From assembly GCA_902702965.1 (NCBI GenBank), contig CACRXP010000615.1, forward strand, positions 329,558 to 393,557: DNA of 64,000 bases. Direction: 5' to 3'. Below, one piece after another: positions 24,920 through 38,079 of this stretch. Under the pieces are notes generated by a model. The model did not search any database, was not told where the DNA came from, and saw only the letters and a program-made list of their open reading frames with translations. Within the stretch, counting starts at the first letter, position 1, and each line of letters begins with the position of its first letter. The DNA is from Spirometra erinaceieuropaei. Lineage: Eukaryota > Platyhelminthes > Cestoda > Diphyllobothriidea > Diphyllobothriidae. The translations under genes were made by a program, and so were the position numbers.

Positions 24920-27900
24920 GTGCAAATATGAGTGTATTTGTACTGCGAATAAGGAGAGTGTTTTGGTTAGCAGCATTCTCCTCAGTCTGTGTAATTTCCG
25001 AGTAAATGTTTGCAAACAATTCTGTTTAGTTCTTTGATAATCGGATGTCCTGTCTTGTTACTTACACATTTTGCGCAGAGAAATTAAAATACGCTGCCCT
25101 GATAGAGGTGCGCTCAATGATTGTGTTACCGAAATACTTCGTCCCGATCAACCGTCTCAACCAGCTCCCACACAGCGGGGCGAAAACAAATCATTCTCTT
25201 TATGCGTTTCCAGTTGACAAGATCGGTGTTGCGAATCAAAATCAGGACGAAGCGCAGATTCTGAATAAACCAGATCTAGGTCATTTCTATAGCTCCGGCA
25301 CGCGTTCAGCAGAAACATGTTGGTGGGTTGTCCTTTAGTGGCAGTGGCCAATTGCGTGGGTAGATTCACGCAAGCAATCTTAATAGCACAATGTTTTGAA
25401 ATAAAACATTCTAAATCACAAAATACATCTTTTATTAAGAACATTCGGCATTATCCGTTCGCCTACACTGTGTCCGTTAAGGAACGTAGACCTAGGAGAC
25501 ACGTTGTCAAGTAAGGCATATGCCTGCGTTTTCGACAAACGCAGGAAATTATCTGACGTTCCTAACGTGTAATTTGCAGTGGAATCCATCTGAATTCCTC
25601 ATCCTTATTTTTGAAAGTCACCTAACCTATCGTCGTAGATATTATTTAGTAATAGTTTCACAACCATGGCCGTTTTATTTGAAGTATTGGTATTGAAGGG
25701 TTATCCATAGTGTCTGTCATGTACGTCAGCGTGTCAGCGTTGCTGAGAGTTGACATAACGTAAGCAGTTTACTCCAACTTTCGAACAAATTCTTAGAAGG
25801 ACGCACACCGCGTAACAGTGATGCTGTAGTTAGCTGCACCAAACACTTGTGGCCGCAATGGCTTTGTTTTAACGACGACTACTGCCTAGCGAGTTATTTG
25901 TTGCCATTTTAGAAGTAGATAATTACAATGCCTGGGGTATTTGTGCTACGCTGTTTTCGCCGCATACTTGAACATTCTTAATTTTGAATTCTGGTAATAT
26001 AGGCTATTCTTTTTCCAAAGGGCAAGCCAACATTTGGAAATTTTATACCTTCTGATTACCGTTTTCTTTGCTTTAAGGTCAATTAATCAATGGTTACAAG
26101 TTTTAAGAGAACGTAGATGCTCATCCTATGAGTTGTTCCAGTTTAGGTAAAGATCTATCTGGGTAACTCTAATCAATTTTCAAGACCACTGGCCATGTAC
26201 TCTATTTTCCCTCAACAAACTGCACCCTGAATTGTGAAATTGCACAAATCTATCCGGCGCGCCAAAGCCTCTTTGTTTTTGCTAGACAAACACTGATTTG
26301 AGTTCCAACAGACACGATCAATACTTCAATTTTGATAATTTATCTAGGATATTACTTTTGGGGGCATGTTATCATATCAGGCAAAAGATGATGTGCATTC
26401 GGAGATGACATTGGAGTACTATTGCTAACTTCGCTATGGGTTAACCACCATGTGTGATGGCATGTATTTTGCCTGAACAGAATAAAATAACACTTAATAC
26501 AATATTTTGCGCTCGACGCAATCGCAAGTCATTAATTGTATTCGTTAAGTCCGTGCAAAATGCAAAAATCTTTTGTCTATTTTGGTAGCTTCGAAGAACT
26601 GAAAAGTCATAGTGCCAAAGTAGCTCTGAGCGAAGAACGCCAATGGTGAGTATTCACATTAATTTCGGAACATTGCTAGGTAAGGAAGCTTGATAAGAAT
26701 TTTAAAATAGCAAAAATTTTAGTAGCTAGCCACATCCGTCAGCACTTAAGTAACTGATGCGTGCACGAGAGATGCACAATTAAGTCTCGTCTACTTAACG
26801 CCCACGGGCTAAGAAGCTCCAAAGTTCATTATGTGGAACAGTAGAAAGTCCAGTTAGGCATGCACAAACATGGCAATGTTTAGAAATTTAGTCAAAGCTA
26901 GGGATTAATATTTCGATAGGTGCTACGATAGCAGTTCGTCCTTAGGGTACCGCTCGAGATATGGCTGCGGTTAGGACAGAACTAGACGTTTTGCCTTTGG
27001 TCAAGGGTTCAGTTTGGACATTCGTTCTCGGCAACAAACAGTTTTATCCGTAATGGTGAGTTGGTGTTAGATTTCGCGATTTGACCCACAGTTTGACGAG
27101 GCCAGGTTAATATTTTAGGTCGAAGTTCGGAGCCTTTTTGCAGGAAGAGATCGACAGAGAAAAAGCTACTTATCTACTGTTTGAAAGTCAACTCCAGCCA
27201 TGCCCACCGTAAGTTCTATAGTAGCATTGACGCAGGGGCAATTATCTGCAAAGCATTTACCACACACTCAATTCCCGAACCTGGACCTGATTTGATAACA
27301 GAGTCAAAAAATCAGGAGGCGGAAAAGAAGCCCTGGAAGCTAGGACGCCGCAGATCCGCACCGTACGGGATGTGGCCACATGATCTCGGAATCCACTGAG
27401 CGGGGATCCCATTAAATTTACAATAAGGAGCGGCCGCTGAAATCTGACTCCGAGTCCACCAGCCGGTCACTCTGATGAAACTCACAGTGGGGTGACTGCA
27501 AGTACTAAATTGTCTCATCAATTGGAAACCACCTAAATCACGGCTATCAGTGCATTGGTATAGTCTTGTCCGCGTCAGGTCCTTTTACGTTGCCATAAAA
27601 CACAAACAAAAGAACGTGCCTTTCTTTATGTTGCGGTCAGTTTAACTTTATTTGCTCTCCTTTGGCTCCGTTCTACAATTGCGAATGCACGGTTAATTGG
27701 CCGTTTGCATATCGACATTTCGCTGAAACCGTTAATATTTTACCCTCTCCAGTTGTCATCTACCTAACCACAGAAGCTAGACCCTACAAAACACAATGTT
27801 TCATATGTTCAAAGTAAAAATAACCCTTTGTTTGTAGTAATATCTCTGACTGCAAAAGTAATTTTTGGTGGCAAGACAATTTGAGTAATATGGGTGTGCG

Positions 27901-28550
27901 TCTCGTTGCTGCTTGGAGACCGAAGACTGCATATATATCATAATCTGACTGTTAAAATTTGTAAACATTTGGTCTTCTAACACTAAACTATGCGTTAAAA
28001 GCTGTGCTTACGGATAATATTGGGCGGAAAGACCAAGTTTTGTACGGTACCCTCTGCGTTGTAAACCTCCCGAGAGTAAAGTACGCTACTCTCTGAGAAA
28101 AGCACACTTAAATGCGTCAGCGACGTTTAGAAAATGAACTAAAATAAGCAATTATCCGAATGTATGGCAATTTTCTTTTGCACGGAATAAGTACGTTTAA
28201 ATAAGTAACTTAGGTTATACACATTTTTCTCAAAAAATGCATTAAATCGAAGCAGACCGACATGTCAGCTAATTTGCAACTAACAGAGCATCCGAAAATT
28301 CATACAACAGTTTCTTTTGTCGGCATTTTATGACTGTTGACGAATTCAAAATCCATGGGCATGTTAAAAAAACCTGGCGTTTACAAGCAGTTTTTCCACA
28401 ACCACACGACAGACAATTTTTGTCCAATTTGTTAAAGTTTTTTTTTTACGTCAGTCAATGGCTCTGTTGTCCTTGCAGTCAAAAAGTTACTGATATGCAA
28501 ATTGTATTCCGTCTGGTAAATTGAACTGCTAACTAGCCTTGTTGAAAGTG
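24920..28550. other. Intergenic DNA downstream of gene C
   Basis: Nothing recognisable. Short frames at 25045-25514 and 27181-27399 lack motifs and paralogues. The 27.2-27.5 kb stretch is somewhat GC-richer and could be an old repeat. Confidence 0.35.
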
Positions 28551-30141
28551 AGTACAACTGTTACTCTGATTATGCGAAGGATTACGCCTGTCAGTTAGTC
28601 AGGATGTCAAACCACCCGCCCACATTTGTAGTCGGTTAGCTCTGCCAGTCGCTGTACAAGGGATGACCTATGCGATTAAGATGTTATCCTGGTTGTCGAA
28701 CTGTGCGGACTAGTCCATGCGCGTATTCTTACCGCATGTTTCTGACATTGAACTCGATAAGCTGGGATCATTTAGTTATTTACAACGGGATGCAATCAAA
28801 CGTATTCAACGCTAATTCAGCTGGCGGGTGCGTGCCCTTCGGATCTACCTTAAGTCAAGCCAAACCACATATACGACTCTCTCGACCATTTCCATGGATG
28901 ACAATAGCACAAATGCACTACAGCACCGGTCATGTTGTCATTGTCTCGGCAAGGTGTAGGGGTTTCCCGACCGCTTAAGTTACTTTTGGTCGAAATAGGA
29001 CCTTTAAAATACTGGGGTTACGTTACTACGCCTAGACGCGTGTTTTTGTCCTGCCAGCTACCTAAGCCCTCTGTCTCGTTTTTAGTCTTCCTCAATGTTT
29101 CATGATACCGAGCCCAGGCGAGACAGGAGGGGAGGGTGCGGTTAGTCTGCAAACAGCATATACGATTTCACGCGAAAGTCATTGCCTATACTCCCACCCC
29201 GTTTTGGAGCACATGGCGGACATCGCTGGCCGTGATAGCGGCTATATGAGTATCAGCCTCCTCAGTGCTGATTGTACGTGGGTACGGTGGTCTGCGCGAA
29301 AACGGGTCTGCATGGGCGTGTTTGTGTCCTGGTCGGTACAGGTGGACGAATTTGATTCCTTGTAGTAGTTCTTGCCGTTCTGCTAGTTAGGCTTTAGCTT
29401 TCTTCATATTCCTTATGTGTTATCGTTGCGAAAAATGAGGTGACTGGCAACAAGGAACGGTTCGACGGGCTGATATCTCCCGGCAATAAGTGGTTTAGCT
29501 GCAAAGCAAATTAGGCACCCCAAGCCTGATTTTTTGGCTCTTGAAAGCACGCCCCCAGTCGCAAACCAAATTGCGTCACTATAGAGAAAGAAGAGCGGAA
29601 CGGCAGCTCTTTTGTGCGACAGCATCAATACGAGTGCCGTGATAAGTCTGGACGTTAACTTGCAGAATACGACCTACCAACCGTCCGGGCATATTTTCTC
29701 CGACAGCCGGTGTAGGAGACGTGGCACTTCCGCGAAATGTAGGTTGAAACGGTGATGATAGGAGGCCAAGCCGAGGAATTACCCGGCTTCTGCGGGTGCC
29801 ATACACGCGGGTCATGATTTGACAGCGTCTGGTTTCTCTGAAGCGGGGTTGGAAACCCTTTATGGTAGCCGGTTACAAGAGATATACGTGTTGGGCGCAA
29901 TGACTGAAACTGAAGTAAGCTTATCTAAACTGTGTAGTAGACATGGAATTCGAGTAATAGAACAATGGCGTGCACTTAAAGTAACCGGTCGAAAAGTAAC
30001 TTAAGGATAAGCATACGTAGTAATGGATAGTACACCCCGTGTAGCCAGGTTGACGGTCAACGATTAACGATGGGATCCGTATAAAGACGCAATGTAGGTG
30101 GTTTGAACTCAGCCCGTGTAGGCTATGTTTAGGGCAGACTG
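28551..30141. other. GC-richer, repeat-like segment without identifiable gene
   Basis: Open frames on both strands are longer than in the AT-rich flanks, which follows from the composition alone. None shows a motif I can name. It ends at the target-site duplication of the SINE at 30154. Confidence 0.35.
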
Positions 30142-30153
30142 GTATTATAAACT

Positions 30154-30557
30154 GGTAGGGGGCGCTCACCGATCGTTCATTCAGAACTCACTCGTTCCGT
30201 TGTGCCTTACGGGCTCTCTCTCTCGAGCCCAACCAGCAGCCGCGCAGCGGCGCATGATATATAGGCAGAATGGTATAACCGACAAAGACAAGGGAGACTG
30301 GAATGACCATTCCTGGCTTATTAGCCGTCGTCAGCCAGCCATACCCAAGCCCGAAGTGTGGAACACCCGAGCCTCGGACTCGCGACCTGTTGGTTTAGAA
30401 GTCCACGCCTCTACACACCGGGTTACGAGCCCGTTGCCCTGTCGGTTTTCGATCGGGAAAGTACAGTGGTAGGGGGCGCTCACCGATCGTTCATACAGAA
30501 CTCACTCGTTCCGTTGTGCCTTACGGGCTCTCTTTCTCGAGCCCAACCAGCCCAACC
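30154..30557 (-). mobile_element. Dimeric tRNA-derived SINE with terminal direct repeats and a 12-bp target-site duplication
   Basis: The insert is flanked by GTATTATAAACT (30142-30153) and GTATTATAAATT (30558-30569), an almost perfect target-site duplication. Its two ends are direct copies of about 90 bp (30154-30243 and 30468-30557), each starting GGTAGGGGGCGCTCACCGAT and containing CTCGAGCCCAACCAGC. Between them, on the minus strand, is a tRNA-like head with box A in GCTCGTAACCCGGTG and box B in GGTCGCGAGTCCGAGGC. A conserved tail follows with AATAAGCCAGGAATGG. The repeat period is 314 bp, so the insert is about 1.3 units of a head-to-tail array. A diverged copy of the same unit is at 46.5-46.9 kb. 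Confidence 0.75.
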
Positions 30558-30569
30558 GTATTATAAATT

Positions 30570-32098
30570 AAAACGGTCGTTATCTGCGCAGAGCAAGCTG
30601 AGAAGACGCGTACTGTGAGAGCGGTTTAGCAGCGGTATGGTCACGCAATGTACAAAGAGGTTTTTTAACTGATGCCGGAGAAAAAAATACTTGGAGACTA
30701 GTCCTGCATGAAACACGGCATTTTTTTAACGGGTTAGGTGAAGAAATAGAAAGTGCAACAATTTCATCGCCCTGAAATGATCATCTAGATTCCCTTAGTC
30801 ATCGTTCTTATACTGAACTGACCCTAATGTTGTGCATACTCTGAATAAAAACAACTGCACAGTATATTTGTTAGATAACGCAGGCAATGGCGGCCACATT
30901 CATGTAGTCGGAGCCATAGATGATTTATTAGGTTGCTTCTCTAGCAAACGGGCCCTGTACTCAACCCCGAAGACTGTTTATGTGACAATGCATAACACTC
31001 ATACTCTCTTGCTTTTCAGGAAAAAGTTATTTTCAATAAATTCTTCGATACAAATTGACGACGCCATTTATCGGAAAGAACTTAAAATATGCATTTTCCC
31101 TTAATCCTTCTGGGACAGATTTGTGCGAAATCTGAGTAACAAATTAGGAGGAGAAATAAACAAATTTGAAATACGCCTTACGGAATTACAAGACAACAAG
31201 CAATTAGAACGATGTCGTTATTTATGAAAAAAACAAAATGCCTAACCGGACTGAACCATAATATCTGTTTGTTTGATCTAACACTACTTATTCAGACAGA
31301 TATGGGTAGTCATCACTTCACCTTGAAGACAAAGTTTGCACGCAAACTTTACTACACCCAAAAATATCTTTAAAATCAGCCAACACAATTACTTGTCAAT
31401 AATCGCGTGGAGCTTTTTAGAGCAGCCTTTAATCAGTGTATGTTAGCCAGCAAAACTTGTCTTAGGTGACCACCTAAACTGCTGCAAATAAAAATTGCTT
31501 GACCCCTGTCTGAGTGTGCTATTTCATCAGCGGCCCAATAGATATATCGGCTTAGTGAGCGCGTTTCGGTGTACAGAGCACAAACACGACTGTCGTCGAC
31601 AGAATAGAGAGAAAGATTTTGTTTAGCACGACACTATCATATATATGCCACGTTTACGCTAGCACTTAATTAGAGAGATTTTTTCCCATAAATAGTAATA
31701 TCTAAAGTCACTGAAAAATGCCTACCGGGGTCCAATGTCGTGAAAGTTTGAGATTTCAAACACGCACACTCCTGAGGCCGTGCGTATTGCTTATTGTGTT
31801 TGCTGGACAAGCATGCAAAAGACAAAACGTCGAGACAACCGGTAATTTGGCATCGTTACTTTGACAAGTCGTTTCATATAAAAGATAATCTCTGTACATT
31901 TGGACTTCCGAAAGCGAATTAAAATGCCTTGAAAGTAATCTTCTGTCGTTACTTAAGATTACAAAATGGTTCATTTAATACAATTCGGATTTAAGGCAGT
32001 CGCCTAGTTTAAATACATTTTCCTCATAATTACTACTCTATTCAAGCTTTATTCATGCTGGCAATATAGTTGACTGACACAGTGCATTGATTTTCTAG
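30570..32098. other. Intergenic DNA and presumed intron 1 of gene D
   Basis: Contains only a candidate signal exon for gene D (31089-31122, listed separately). Other frames, including 30832-31104, have no recognisable feature. Confidence 0.35.
31089..31122 (+). other. Candidate signal-peptide exon 1 of gene D
   Basis: ATG followed by HFPLILLGQI would give a short hydrophobic leader ending in phase 1 at GTGCGA, the phase needed to join exon 2 of gene D at 32099. The donor is poor and the leader short, so this is only a candidate. Confidence 0.25.
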
Positions 32099-32723
32099 CC
32101 CAGTTGAGCGCACGTTGTCCACACTCTGAAAGAAGACTTGATCGTTTGGTTGAAAGCCTTCTCGATTCCGTGCGTTCGATGCATTACGAAACGTTGTTTC
32201 AAAGGACGATTCCTACGTTATTTACGATGAAAGTCCCGGTCGCAGCAAATGTTCAAGCCTGTGCGATTTACACTGCACCAAGTGCAGGAGGTTTAATATT
32301 CAACTGCTCTCTCATATTTCCCTCGACAACTGTCACGTTCTCTAAAGATGTAAGCTATTTATAATTTTTCTACATGGTTAACTTAATTTTTATCACTTAA
32401 TGTCAGTTAACATTTTTTTTCAGGCTTTTGTACCAAAACCAAATTCCAGCGTGTTGCATTACATTATGAAGAAATACGATTACAACATAACTGACGTCTA
32501 CGCAGAGGCCTTCATCACATCAAAGCCTGCGTTTAACGAGACAATTCGAATTCATGTGACAGAGCTCCGTTTTCCTGGCTTGAATCGTATTATTGTCGAC
32601 AACACATTACTTAACGAATATGTAGCTATGCCTCGTTGGACAAGATGGGCAATAATGGAGAGCCCTAACCTCGCAAGGAGGGCTTTTTCCAAACTGGCGC
32701 CCTTAGCATGTGTGTTTTACTAA
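32099..32723 (+). CDS. Family member D: predicted secreted cysteine protein, exons 2 and 3
   Basis: Unrecognised protein of the same family. Exon 2 (32099-32349, 251 nt) follows TTTTCTAG in phase 1, reads QLSARCPHSERRLDRLVESL and ends FNCSLIFPSTTVTFSKD at a GTAAGC donor. The intron is only 74 nt with a long T run before CAG. Exon 3 (32424-32723, 300 nt) starts AFVPKPNSS, carries IHVTELRFPGL and stops after CVFY. Its length is identical to exon 3 of A and B although the protein sequence is very different. Cysteines at CPH, QAC, FNC and LAC correspond to those of A, B and C. Possible N-glycosylation sites (NSS, NIT, NET, NCS) fit an extracellular protein. AATAAA follows about 95 nt after the stop (32819). 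Exon 1 is uncertain. Confidence 0.75.
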
Positions 32724-35353
32724 TGTAGTCTCAAGGTAATTAAGCTATTTAGTCGCACTAACATAAAAAACTTTGATATGCTTTTGCATCATGTTAACAT
32801 ATTTAACTATCTTTTTCCGAATAAATAAATGCGTTTTAATTTTTTTATCTCCCAAACAGTGAGTTGAAAGTCCTCACATTATCTTTGTTTTGCCATTAAG
32901 TCACATATACACGGACGAGATTCTAAATATTACCGTCGATGTAAGGGTAGAGACGGCATGCATACAGACAGCAATAACACAAGTTTAATAATGACTTTAA
33001 GGCACCTTAAGTAAAGACGTTTACGTCGCCTAGAATGAATGGAACAGTTTGTTCGATATATACATCCAATAATTTTTTTCTCCCAAAAACAGAAAGAGTG
33101 AAAAGCATCATCCAGAAGAGAAGAACAATCGAGTCTGCGTAGACGATGCTTCAGTTCTGCTTCTACTTCGTCCGTCCAGTCTTCTTCTTTGTCGGCCTTC
33201 TTAAATTTCTTCTGGTCCGACAATCTAGACTGTAGTTTCCCCACATAGTCCAATCTATTCATTATAACTACGCCGGTTCTTCTATCTGGTCTACTTACCA
33301 AAATATTTCTAAACTATCGCAGTTGCTTTAACTTCTGTATGTGTACTTTTGTCAACAGTCGCCGACTTGTTGTGCTTTTGATAGACGCATACCACGATTG
33401 TTGATTTCAAGTGTTTGACACTATTTTTGTAAAGGGTCTTGAGATAGTACGTCTGGCTCCAGGTATTCTCGAAGTGCATTTCTAAATCTAGCTGATTGAC
33501 TTTTCCACGAAGTTTGCAAAACTTAGGATCAGGAGACAATGCTTTACGTGATGTTTTCTCGAATATCATACAGAAATGTCCAAAGTCAGCCTGGAATTGA
33601 GCCAATCAGACCATGTCCTAGAGGTGTTAGCATTTCGACTGGACTTCTGGCTCATCTGAGTAGCTAGGCGACCAGGTCCACAACGTACACTGGGCCAGGA
33701 TTATACACAACAAAAGAGGGGTGTGATTAGAACTCCATTTGGCGCAGTGTAGGTCTGCACCTGGAAGTGCCGGCACACTCCCAAGGTTGGCCTTTCTTAT
33801 TGTGGCGCATTCTCGGTAACGTCTTTTGGACCGCGATGTAGTCCCCGTGTTGACCCAGCCTACTTACTGGATGGCCCGTTCCAGAGGCACGCAGACGTCA
33901 TACTGTCCCACAAAATCAGACGTATGACTGTCGCTGTTAGGAGGAACATCCACTGGACACCGACGTCGCCTTGCTGGAAATCGCAACTAACTCTCAGCTT
34001 TCTCTTGCACTATTTGCTTATGCCACCTATGGTTACATTTTAGGGATCAAACATTGGCGAAGTGGTACACGTCAAACGTCTTGGGTACTGTCGTTTCCTT
34101 ATCGTTTAATGAGCTTCTTCTACCTATTTGGGTATTTGTGTTCTAACATACTAGCTGGAATGAAGGACTGGGTGCTGTCGAGATACATTCCCTTTCCCTA
34201 ACGTGCTGACGCAGAGCTCCATGACTCGATCCAATGTGAAAATACATTACTTTCTGTGCTGAATTGGAAGAAACCAAGCGCTGGATTATGACGAGAAATA
34301 ACATTAATACAGATACATTGAAGGCATAAAGCCGTTGGCGGTAGGTTAATCACAGTCCGATTTCCATGGTCTACGCGTCCGCTCTAAATTTTATTACAAT
34401 GCTAAATCACGTAATTTGTCTACTTTCCTGCCTGCGTCCTCCGGCTCTTCATCTCTGTTTTTTCATGCTCCCTTTGTGGCTTTCGCCTTTATCACAAACA
34501 GCACGCCACATTCACCTCCAAGATAAAGTTTGAGATCATAGGAGTTCCAGTAGGTCGACTGCATGTGCACGGCTACGCACCTGCTCAGATGCAACGCGAT
34601 GTAGCAAAGCAAACACATGCGCTTCCCAGTCTCCATCTCGCACATTCAATGCGTTTGCAGTATCCGTCAACCCCACTAACGGCTGCGTCTCACCTATCCT
34701 TCGACCCTACAGCATGAATGCCGTCTGCATGTTCTATGGGAGTACACAACCTCGTCTATCACTAGTTCCGTTCATGCTGAAATAAAATTGGTAAGACACT
34801 GATGAGCATGCCGTGAGAACAGCTCCTGACTTGATGCTCAATTATCCAATAAGACAGTTTAGATGCGTACGCTATCCAGATGGCTGGATAATAAGGCAGG
34901 AATGTGTCACCATGTTCCTTATTAACACATGCTCCTACAGAGGAAAATAAGTGGGCGTTTTGCTATGGCCGAGGTTGATATTTTAGCGTGCACAATATGA
35001 ACTGCTGCTGCATATTTAACATGGGCGTCAATGGACGTTGGAAGAACTCTCGTCAAATTTCAGATTGACTGACAGTGTTAAATGCCTGTGCTGAATGATG
35101 TCATGCTTACACCGGCCAGATAATTGCATGATTGTTAGCAGCATGACTATTGGCACACACCATAAATCTGGCTTTAAAACATACGCGCACTATCCGCTGC
35201 GTATTCGCATGACCGAAGTTTGCAGATAACAAAAAGGTAAACAGATGTCTCTTTTTTTAAAACAGTCAAGCTCACAGTCACTCCTAAACTATTACGTGTT
35301 CCGATTTCACATTTTATGTGAACAACTTGGCTATAAACTTATTTGTTCTGTGG
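32724..35353. other. Intergenic DNA between convergent genes D and E
   Basis: After the polyadenylation signal of D no gene is supported. Minus-strand frames at 32930-33301 and 33309-33605 are charged and open but have no paralogue or motif. A segment around 33.6-34.0 kb is GC-richer and may be an old transposon piece. Confidence 0.35.
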
Positions 35354-36023
35354 TCAGCATTTGATACTCGTCCAATCTTCTCCGGAGACTTCCTTCACCA
35401 CTTCAATTTTGCATTGTAAAAGGGGAATGTTGGCAAAAGCCTGGCTAACGGCATGACCAATTTCAGAAGTTGCCTCCGCTAGCCAAATTGAGTTGGGCAA
35501 TGGTATCTCACATGTCAGGTTCTTCGCAAAATGACGGCCAATATTGGGAAATTCAAGGGATTCCACCTCGACGATTGCACTGCTGTCAGAAATGTATCGT
35601 GTTATCACAATCGCGTTTGCGGTAACTTCCTTTAAATCACAGGAAAATCCGTCTTTGATTGGCACACGATATTTATTACCAATAGCGATAAACATCTGAA
35701 ATAAACACAAAGGCAAATAGTCACTTACTTCCATAAGTTTGCAATGTTAAGCGTGAATATACTGACCTCTTTAAAAAACTGCAGCGTTATGGCCGGAAAG
35801 GAAAGTTGACACTCAAATTTTTCCATATCGCTCGATGACAGTCTGTTTAAACTTCGGCAGAAGGTTCCCGTTGGCGAAACGTGAACGAACATTGCAAGAA
35901 ATGTTGCAGTCCGTTTGTCGTCCGTTTCATTATATATCAGTAAGGGCACGCGCCCCATAAGATGTCTAACAGCTTGGCTTACTCTCTGGTTAATGACATT
36001 GTGTGAACGCTGGCCAGCGTTAT
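35354..36023 (-). CDS. Family member E: predicted secreted cysteine protein, exons 2 and 3
   Basis: Unrecognised protein, closest to F. Exon 2 (36023-35767, 257 nt) follows CTCTTTTAG in phase 1, reads DNAGQRSHNVINQRVSQAV, then HLMGRVPLLIYNETDD, and ends FECQLSFPAITLQFFKE at a GTCAGT donor. The intron is 71 nt, ending in TTTATTTCAG. Exon 3 (35695-35354, 342 nt) starts MFIAIGNKYRVPIKDGF, has VESLEFPNIG and a terminal LLQCKIE, and then runs on for a short extra tail ending in C before the stop. That tail makes exon 3 the longest of the family. The CPxR motif of A-D is absent. Instead five cysteines (TFC, FEC, FSC, LTC, LQC) align with those of F. It lies head to head with F, about 4.6 kb apart. 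Confidence 0.75.
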
Positions 36024-36268
36024 CTAAAAGAGATATCATCTAGGTTTACATCCTGTAACTTGGTAATTATCAATAAATGACTATTTTAAAGTGACGAAAA
36101 TCGGGTGCCGATATCAGCTCATCGTCAAGGATACAAAGAAAATTATAGACATAGACGTTTTCAGCACCTCAGAAATATTTAAATGAGAACAGATGTTACC
36201 TGGCAGTTCACTAAAAGGTTTTATTTCGTTGGATGACTTCTCCTCAGACGGGTTGCATGCAATTACAC

Positions 36269-36344
36269 GCGTCGTAAACCGATGCATCTCCAGTGAGATT
36301 AGCAGTTGAACGGCAAACCAGCTTACATTACCTGTGCGTCTCAT
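36269..36344 (-). other. Candidate signal-peptide exon 1 of gene E
   Basis: On the minus strand the frame MRRTGNVSWFAVQLLISLEM contains a hydrophobic stretch and reaches a GTGTAA site in phase 1, as required by exon 2 at 36023, with an intron of about 245 nt. The donor is not strong. The frame continues open past it, so the assignment is tentative. Confidence 0.3.
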
Positions 36345-37769
36345 TTCATAAGTCCTTTACTTTGTTGCAGTGCAGTTGATCGTCTGCAAATGCCTCATTT
36401 AAAAACCACGGTAACATATCAGTTTACGCCTACAGGCCAATGCAATTGGTCGATTTCACTTAAAAAACGATTGGCTAGATATTCAACTCACATGCAGCCA
36501 ATTTAAAATCTATCGAAATTAAGGTAGTATGATTTGTTGATTAACAGCGGGCCGCCAGAATTGGTCGAGCGTCTGTTGATCTGGCGAGAGTCGAGTTAGT
36601 GAGTATGCAAATATGATAATCCGCAAAAAAAGCTCCGATGATGACTAAAAAGGCTTCGTGAAAAGTAGAAACTCATTTTGAAAAACTTGACTCACCAATG
36701 ATAAGAATCGAATTCTGTCTTACTGAGCGAATTCCAGATCAAAACTAGACAGAAAGGAGTTTAGAGGGAAGAGACGCTCACGCGTGCTTGAGAAGACACT
36801 CATTAATTGCGGGAAATATTCTCACTTTTGAATTTGAACATAACTGACAATCACGCTGCCTAACTAGATCTTACATAAAAGTCATTTTTTTCTTAATGGA
36901 GTACAGCGAGGTTTAAGAAGTATTCCGGTTGAAATTATCAACTAATCGCATATGAAGAAAGATGATTCCGAGCATATTACCGGGTAAACATTATTGATGT
37001 GCGGTTTCATGAGAAAAAAGTATGTTAAACTGTCAATATTGCAGATAAGGCGTTTGCTAAAAAGGAGTGTGTAGCATACTGCGTAGATGTGCTCTGGAGT
37101 TAGCTTTCTCAAAGACATGCTACTTACCTAGCTAGCTGAAAGTAATTTCTGACTGACTCGCAGTCCACATGACAACCTATTGTGTGACGTTTTAATATCG
37201 AACGAAAAATTCAATGGAAACATTCCGAAAAGGAACTTTAACATGCGTCTGAATAAATACATTTCTCATCTTTGATCGTACGCGTTGTTTGCAAGCATAC
37301 GGCTACTGTCGTTTTCCTTCTGTCAAATTACTCAATTTCATTATTTATGTGTATGAAAAATATACTTTTTAAAGTAGCAGTTTGCTCGACATTAATTTAT
37401 GTCACAGAGGATAATAGCGGAGTAATTATCGTTGATGTCAGCTACTAGGTTAGCGCTCGTAGTCTTATCTTGACAAAAGAGCATTAACTGTCGACATGCC
37501 TTTGAATGCATTGACATCAATCGGTCGCCTCATTCTTACTTCCCGATCCTTTGCCGCATATGACGGATATTACGATTTTTATAGCATGATTAATTTCGCA
37601 TCATGAATATAATTTGTCGTTCCTATGCTGTCGAACATGAGAATAAGTTCACTTCCGGTCGAGTGAGCAAAAACAAAACAACCGTTCAAAAATGGGGATT
37701 TCGTAGAATTCAATTTAAATCCTTAAGCGACTGCAATAATCACGCATTCGGGTAATTCGACCGCCTTTA
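36345..37769. other. Intergenic DNA between genes E and F
   Basis: No supported gene or repeat boundary was seen in this AT-rich stretch. Confidence 0.4.
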
Positions 37770-37894
37770 ACAATAAGCTAACTCACTTCGACCCATTTGT
37801 GAAAAACTCGGCACTTCGGTGGAATTTGATCCATGGACAGCAAATAGATGCTGTAGTACAGCCAACGCTCTAACCCTCTGAGCTACGAGGCCCC
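37770..37894 (-). repeat. tRNA-derived SINE, copy 1
   Basis: On the minus strand the sequence begins GGGGCCTCGTAGCTCAGAGG, a tRNA 5' end with box A TAGCTCAGAGGGTTAGAGC (37885-37867). A degenerate box B GGATCAAATTCC follows at 37832-37821. The tail CACCGAAGTGCCGAG, then TTTTTCACA-ATGGGTCGAAGTGA, is shared with the copy at 38.1 kb. The tRNA-like part is internally altered in box B, so it is not a functional tRNA gene. Confidence 0.7.
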
Positions 37895-38079
37895 GCCGGA
37901 CGACGCGAGTTTGATCACATTTCTGTAAACTTACCCGACCAACCTACTGCAACGTCCGGAATCCACCAAATCTGATACAGTAAGTTGACTGCCCAAACAG
38001 GATTTCCTAAGCAATGCATCTGGAATCCACCAGATGACTACCAGGCTCACGTACTTCAGAGGTGTTTACGGAGATTTCA

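Noticed and set aside
37809..37894. Possible functional tRNA gene on the minus strand
   Set aside because: Box B is degenerate and the sequence continues into a tail shared with a nearby repeat, so it is a SINE head.
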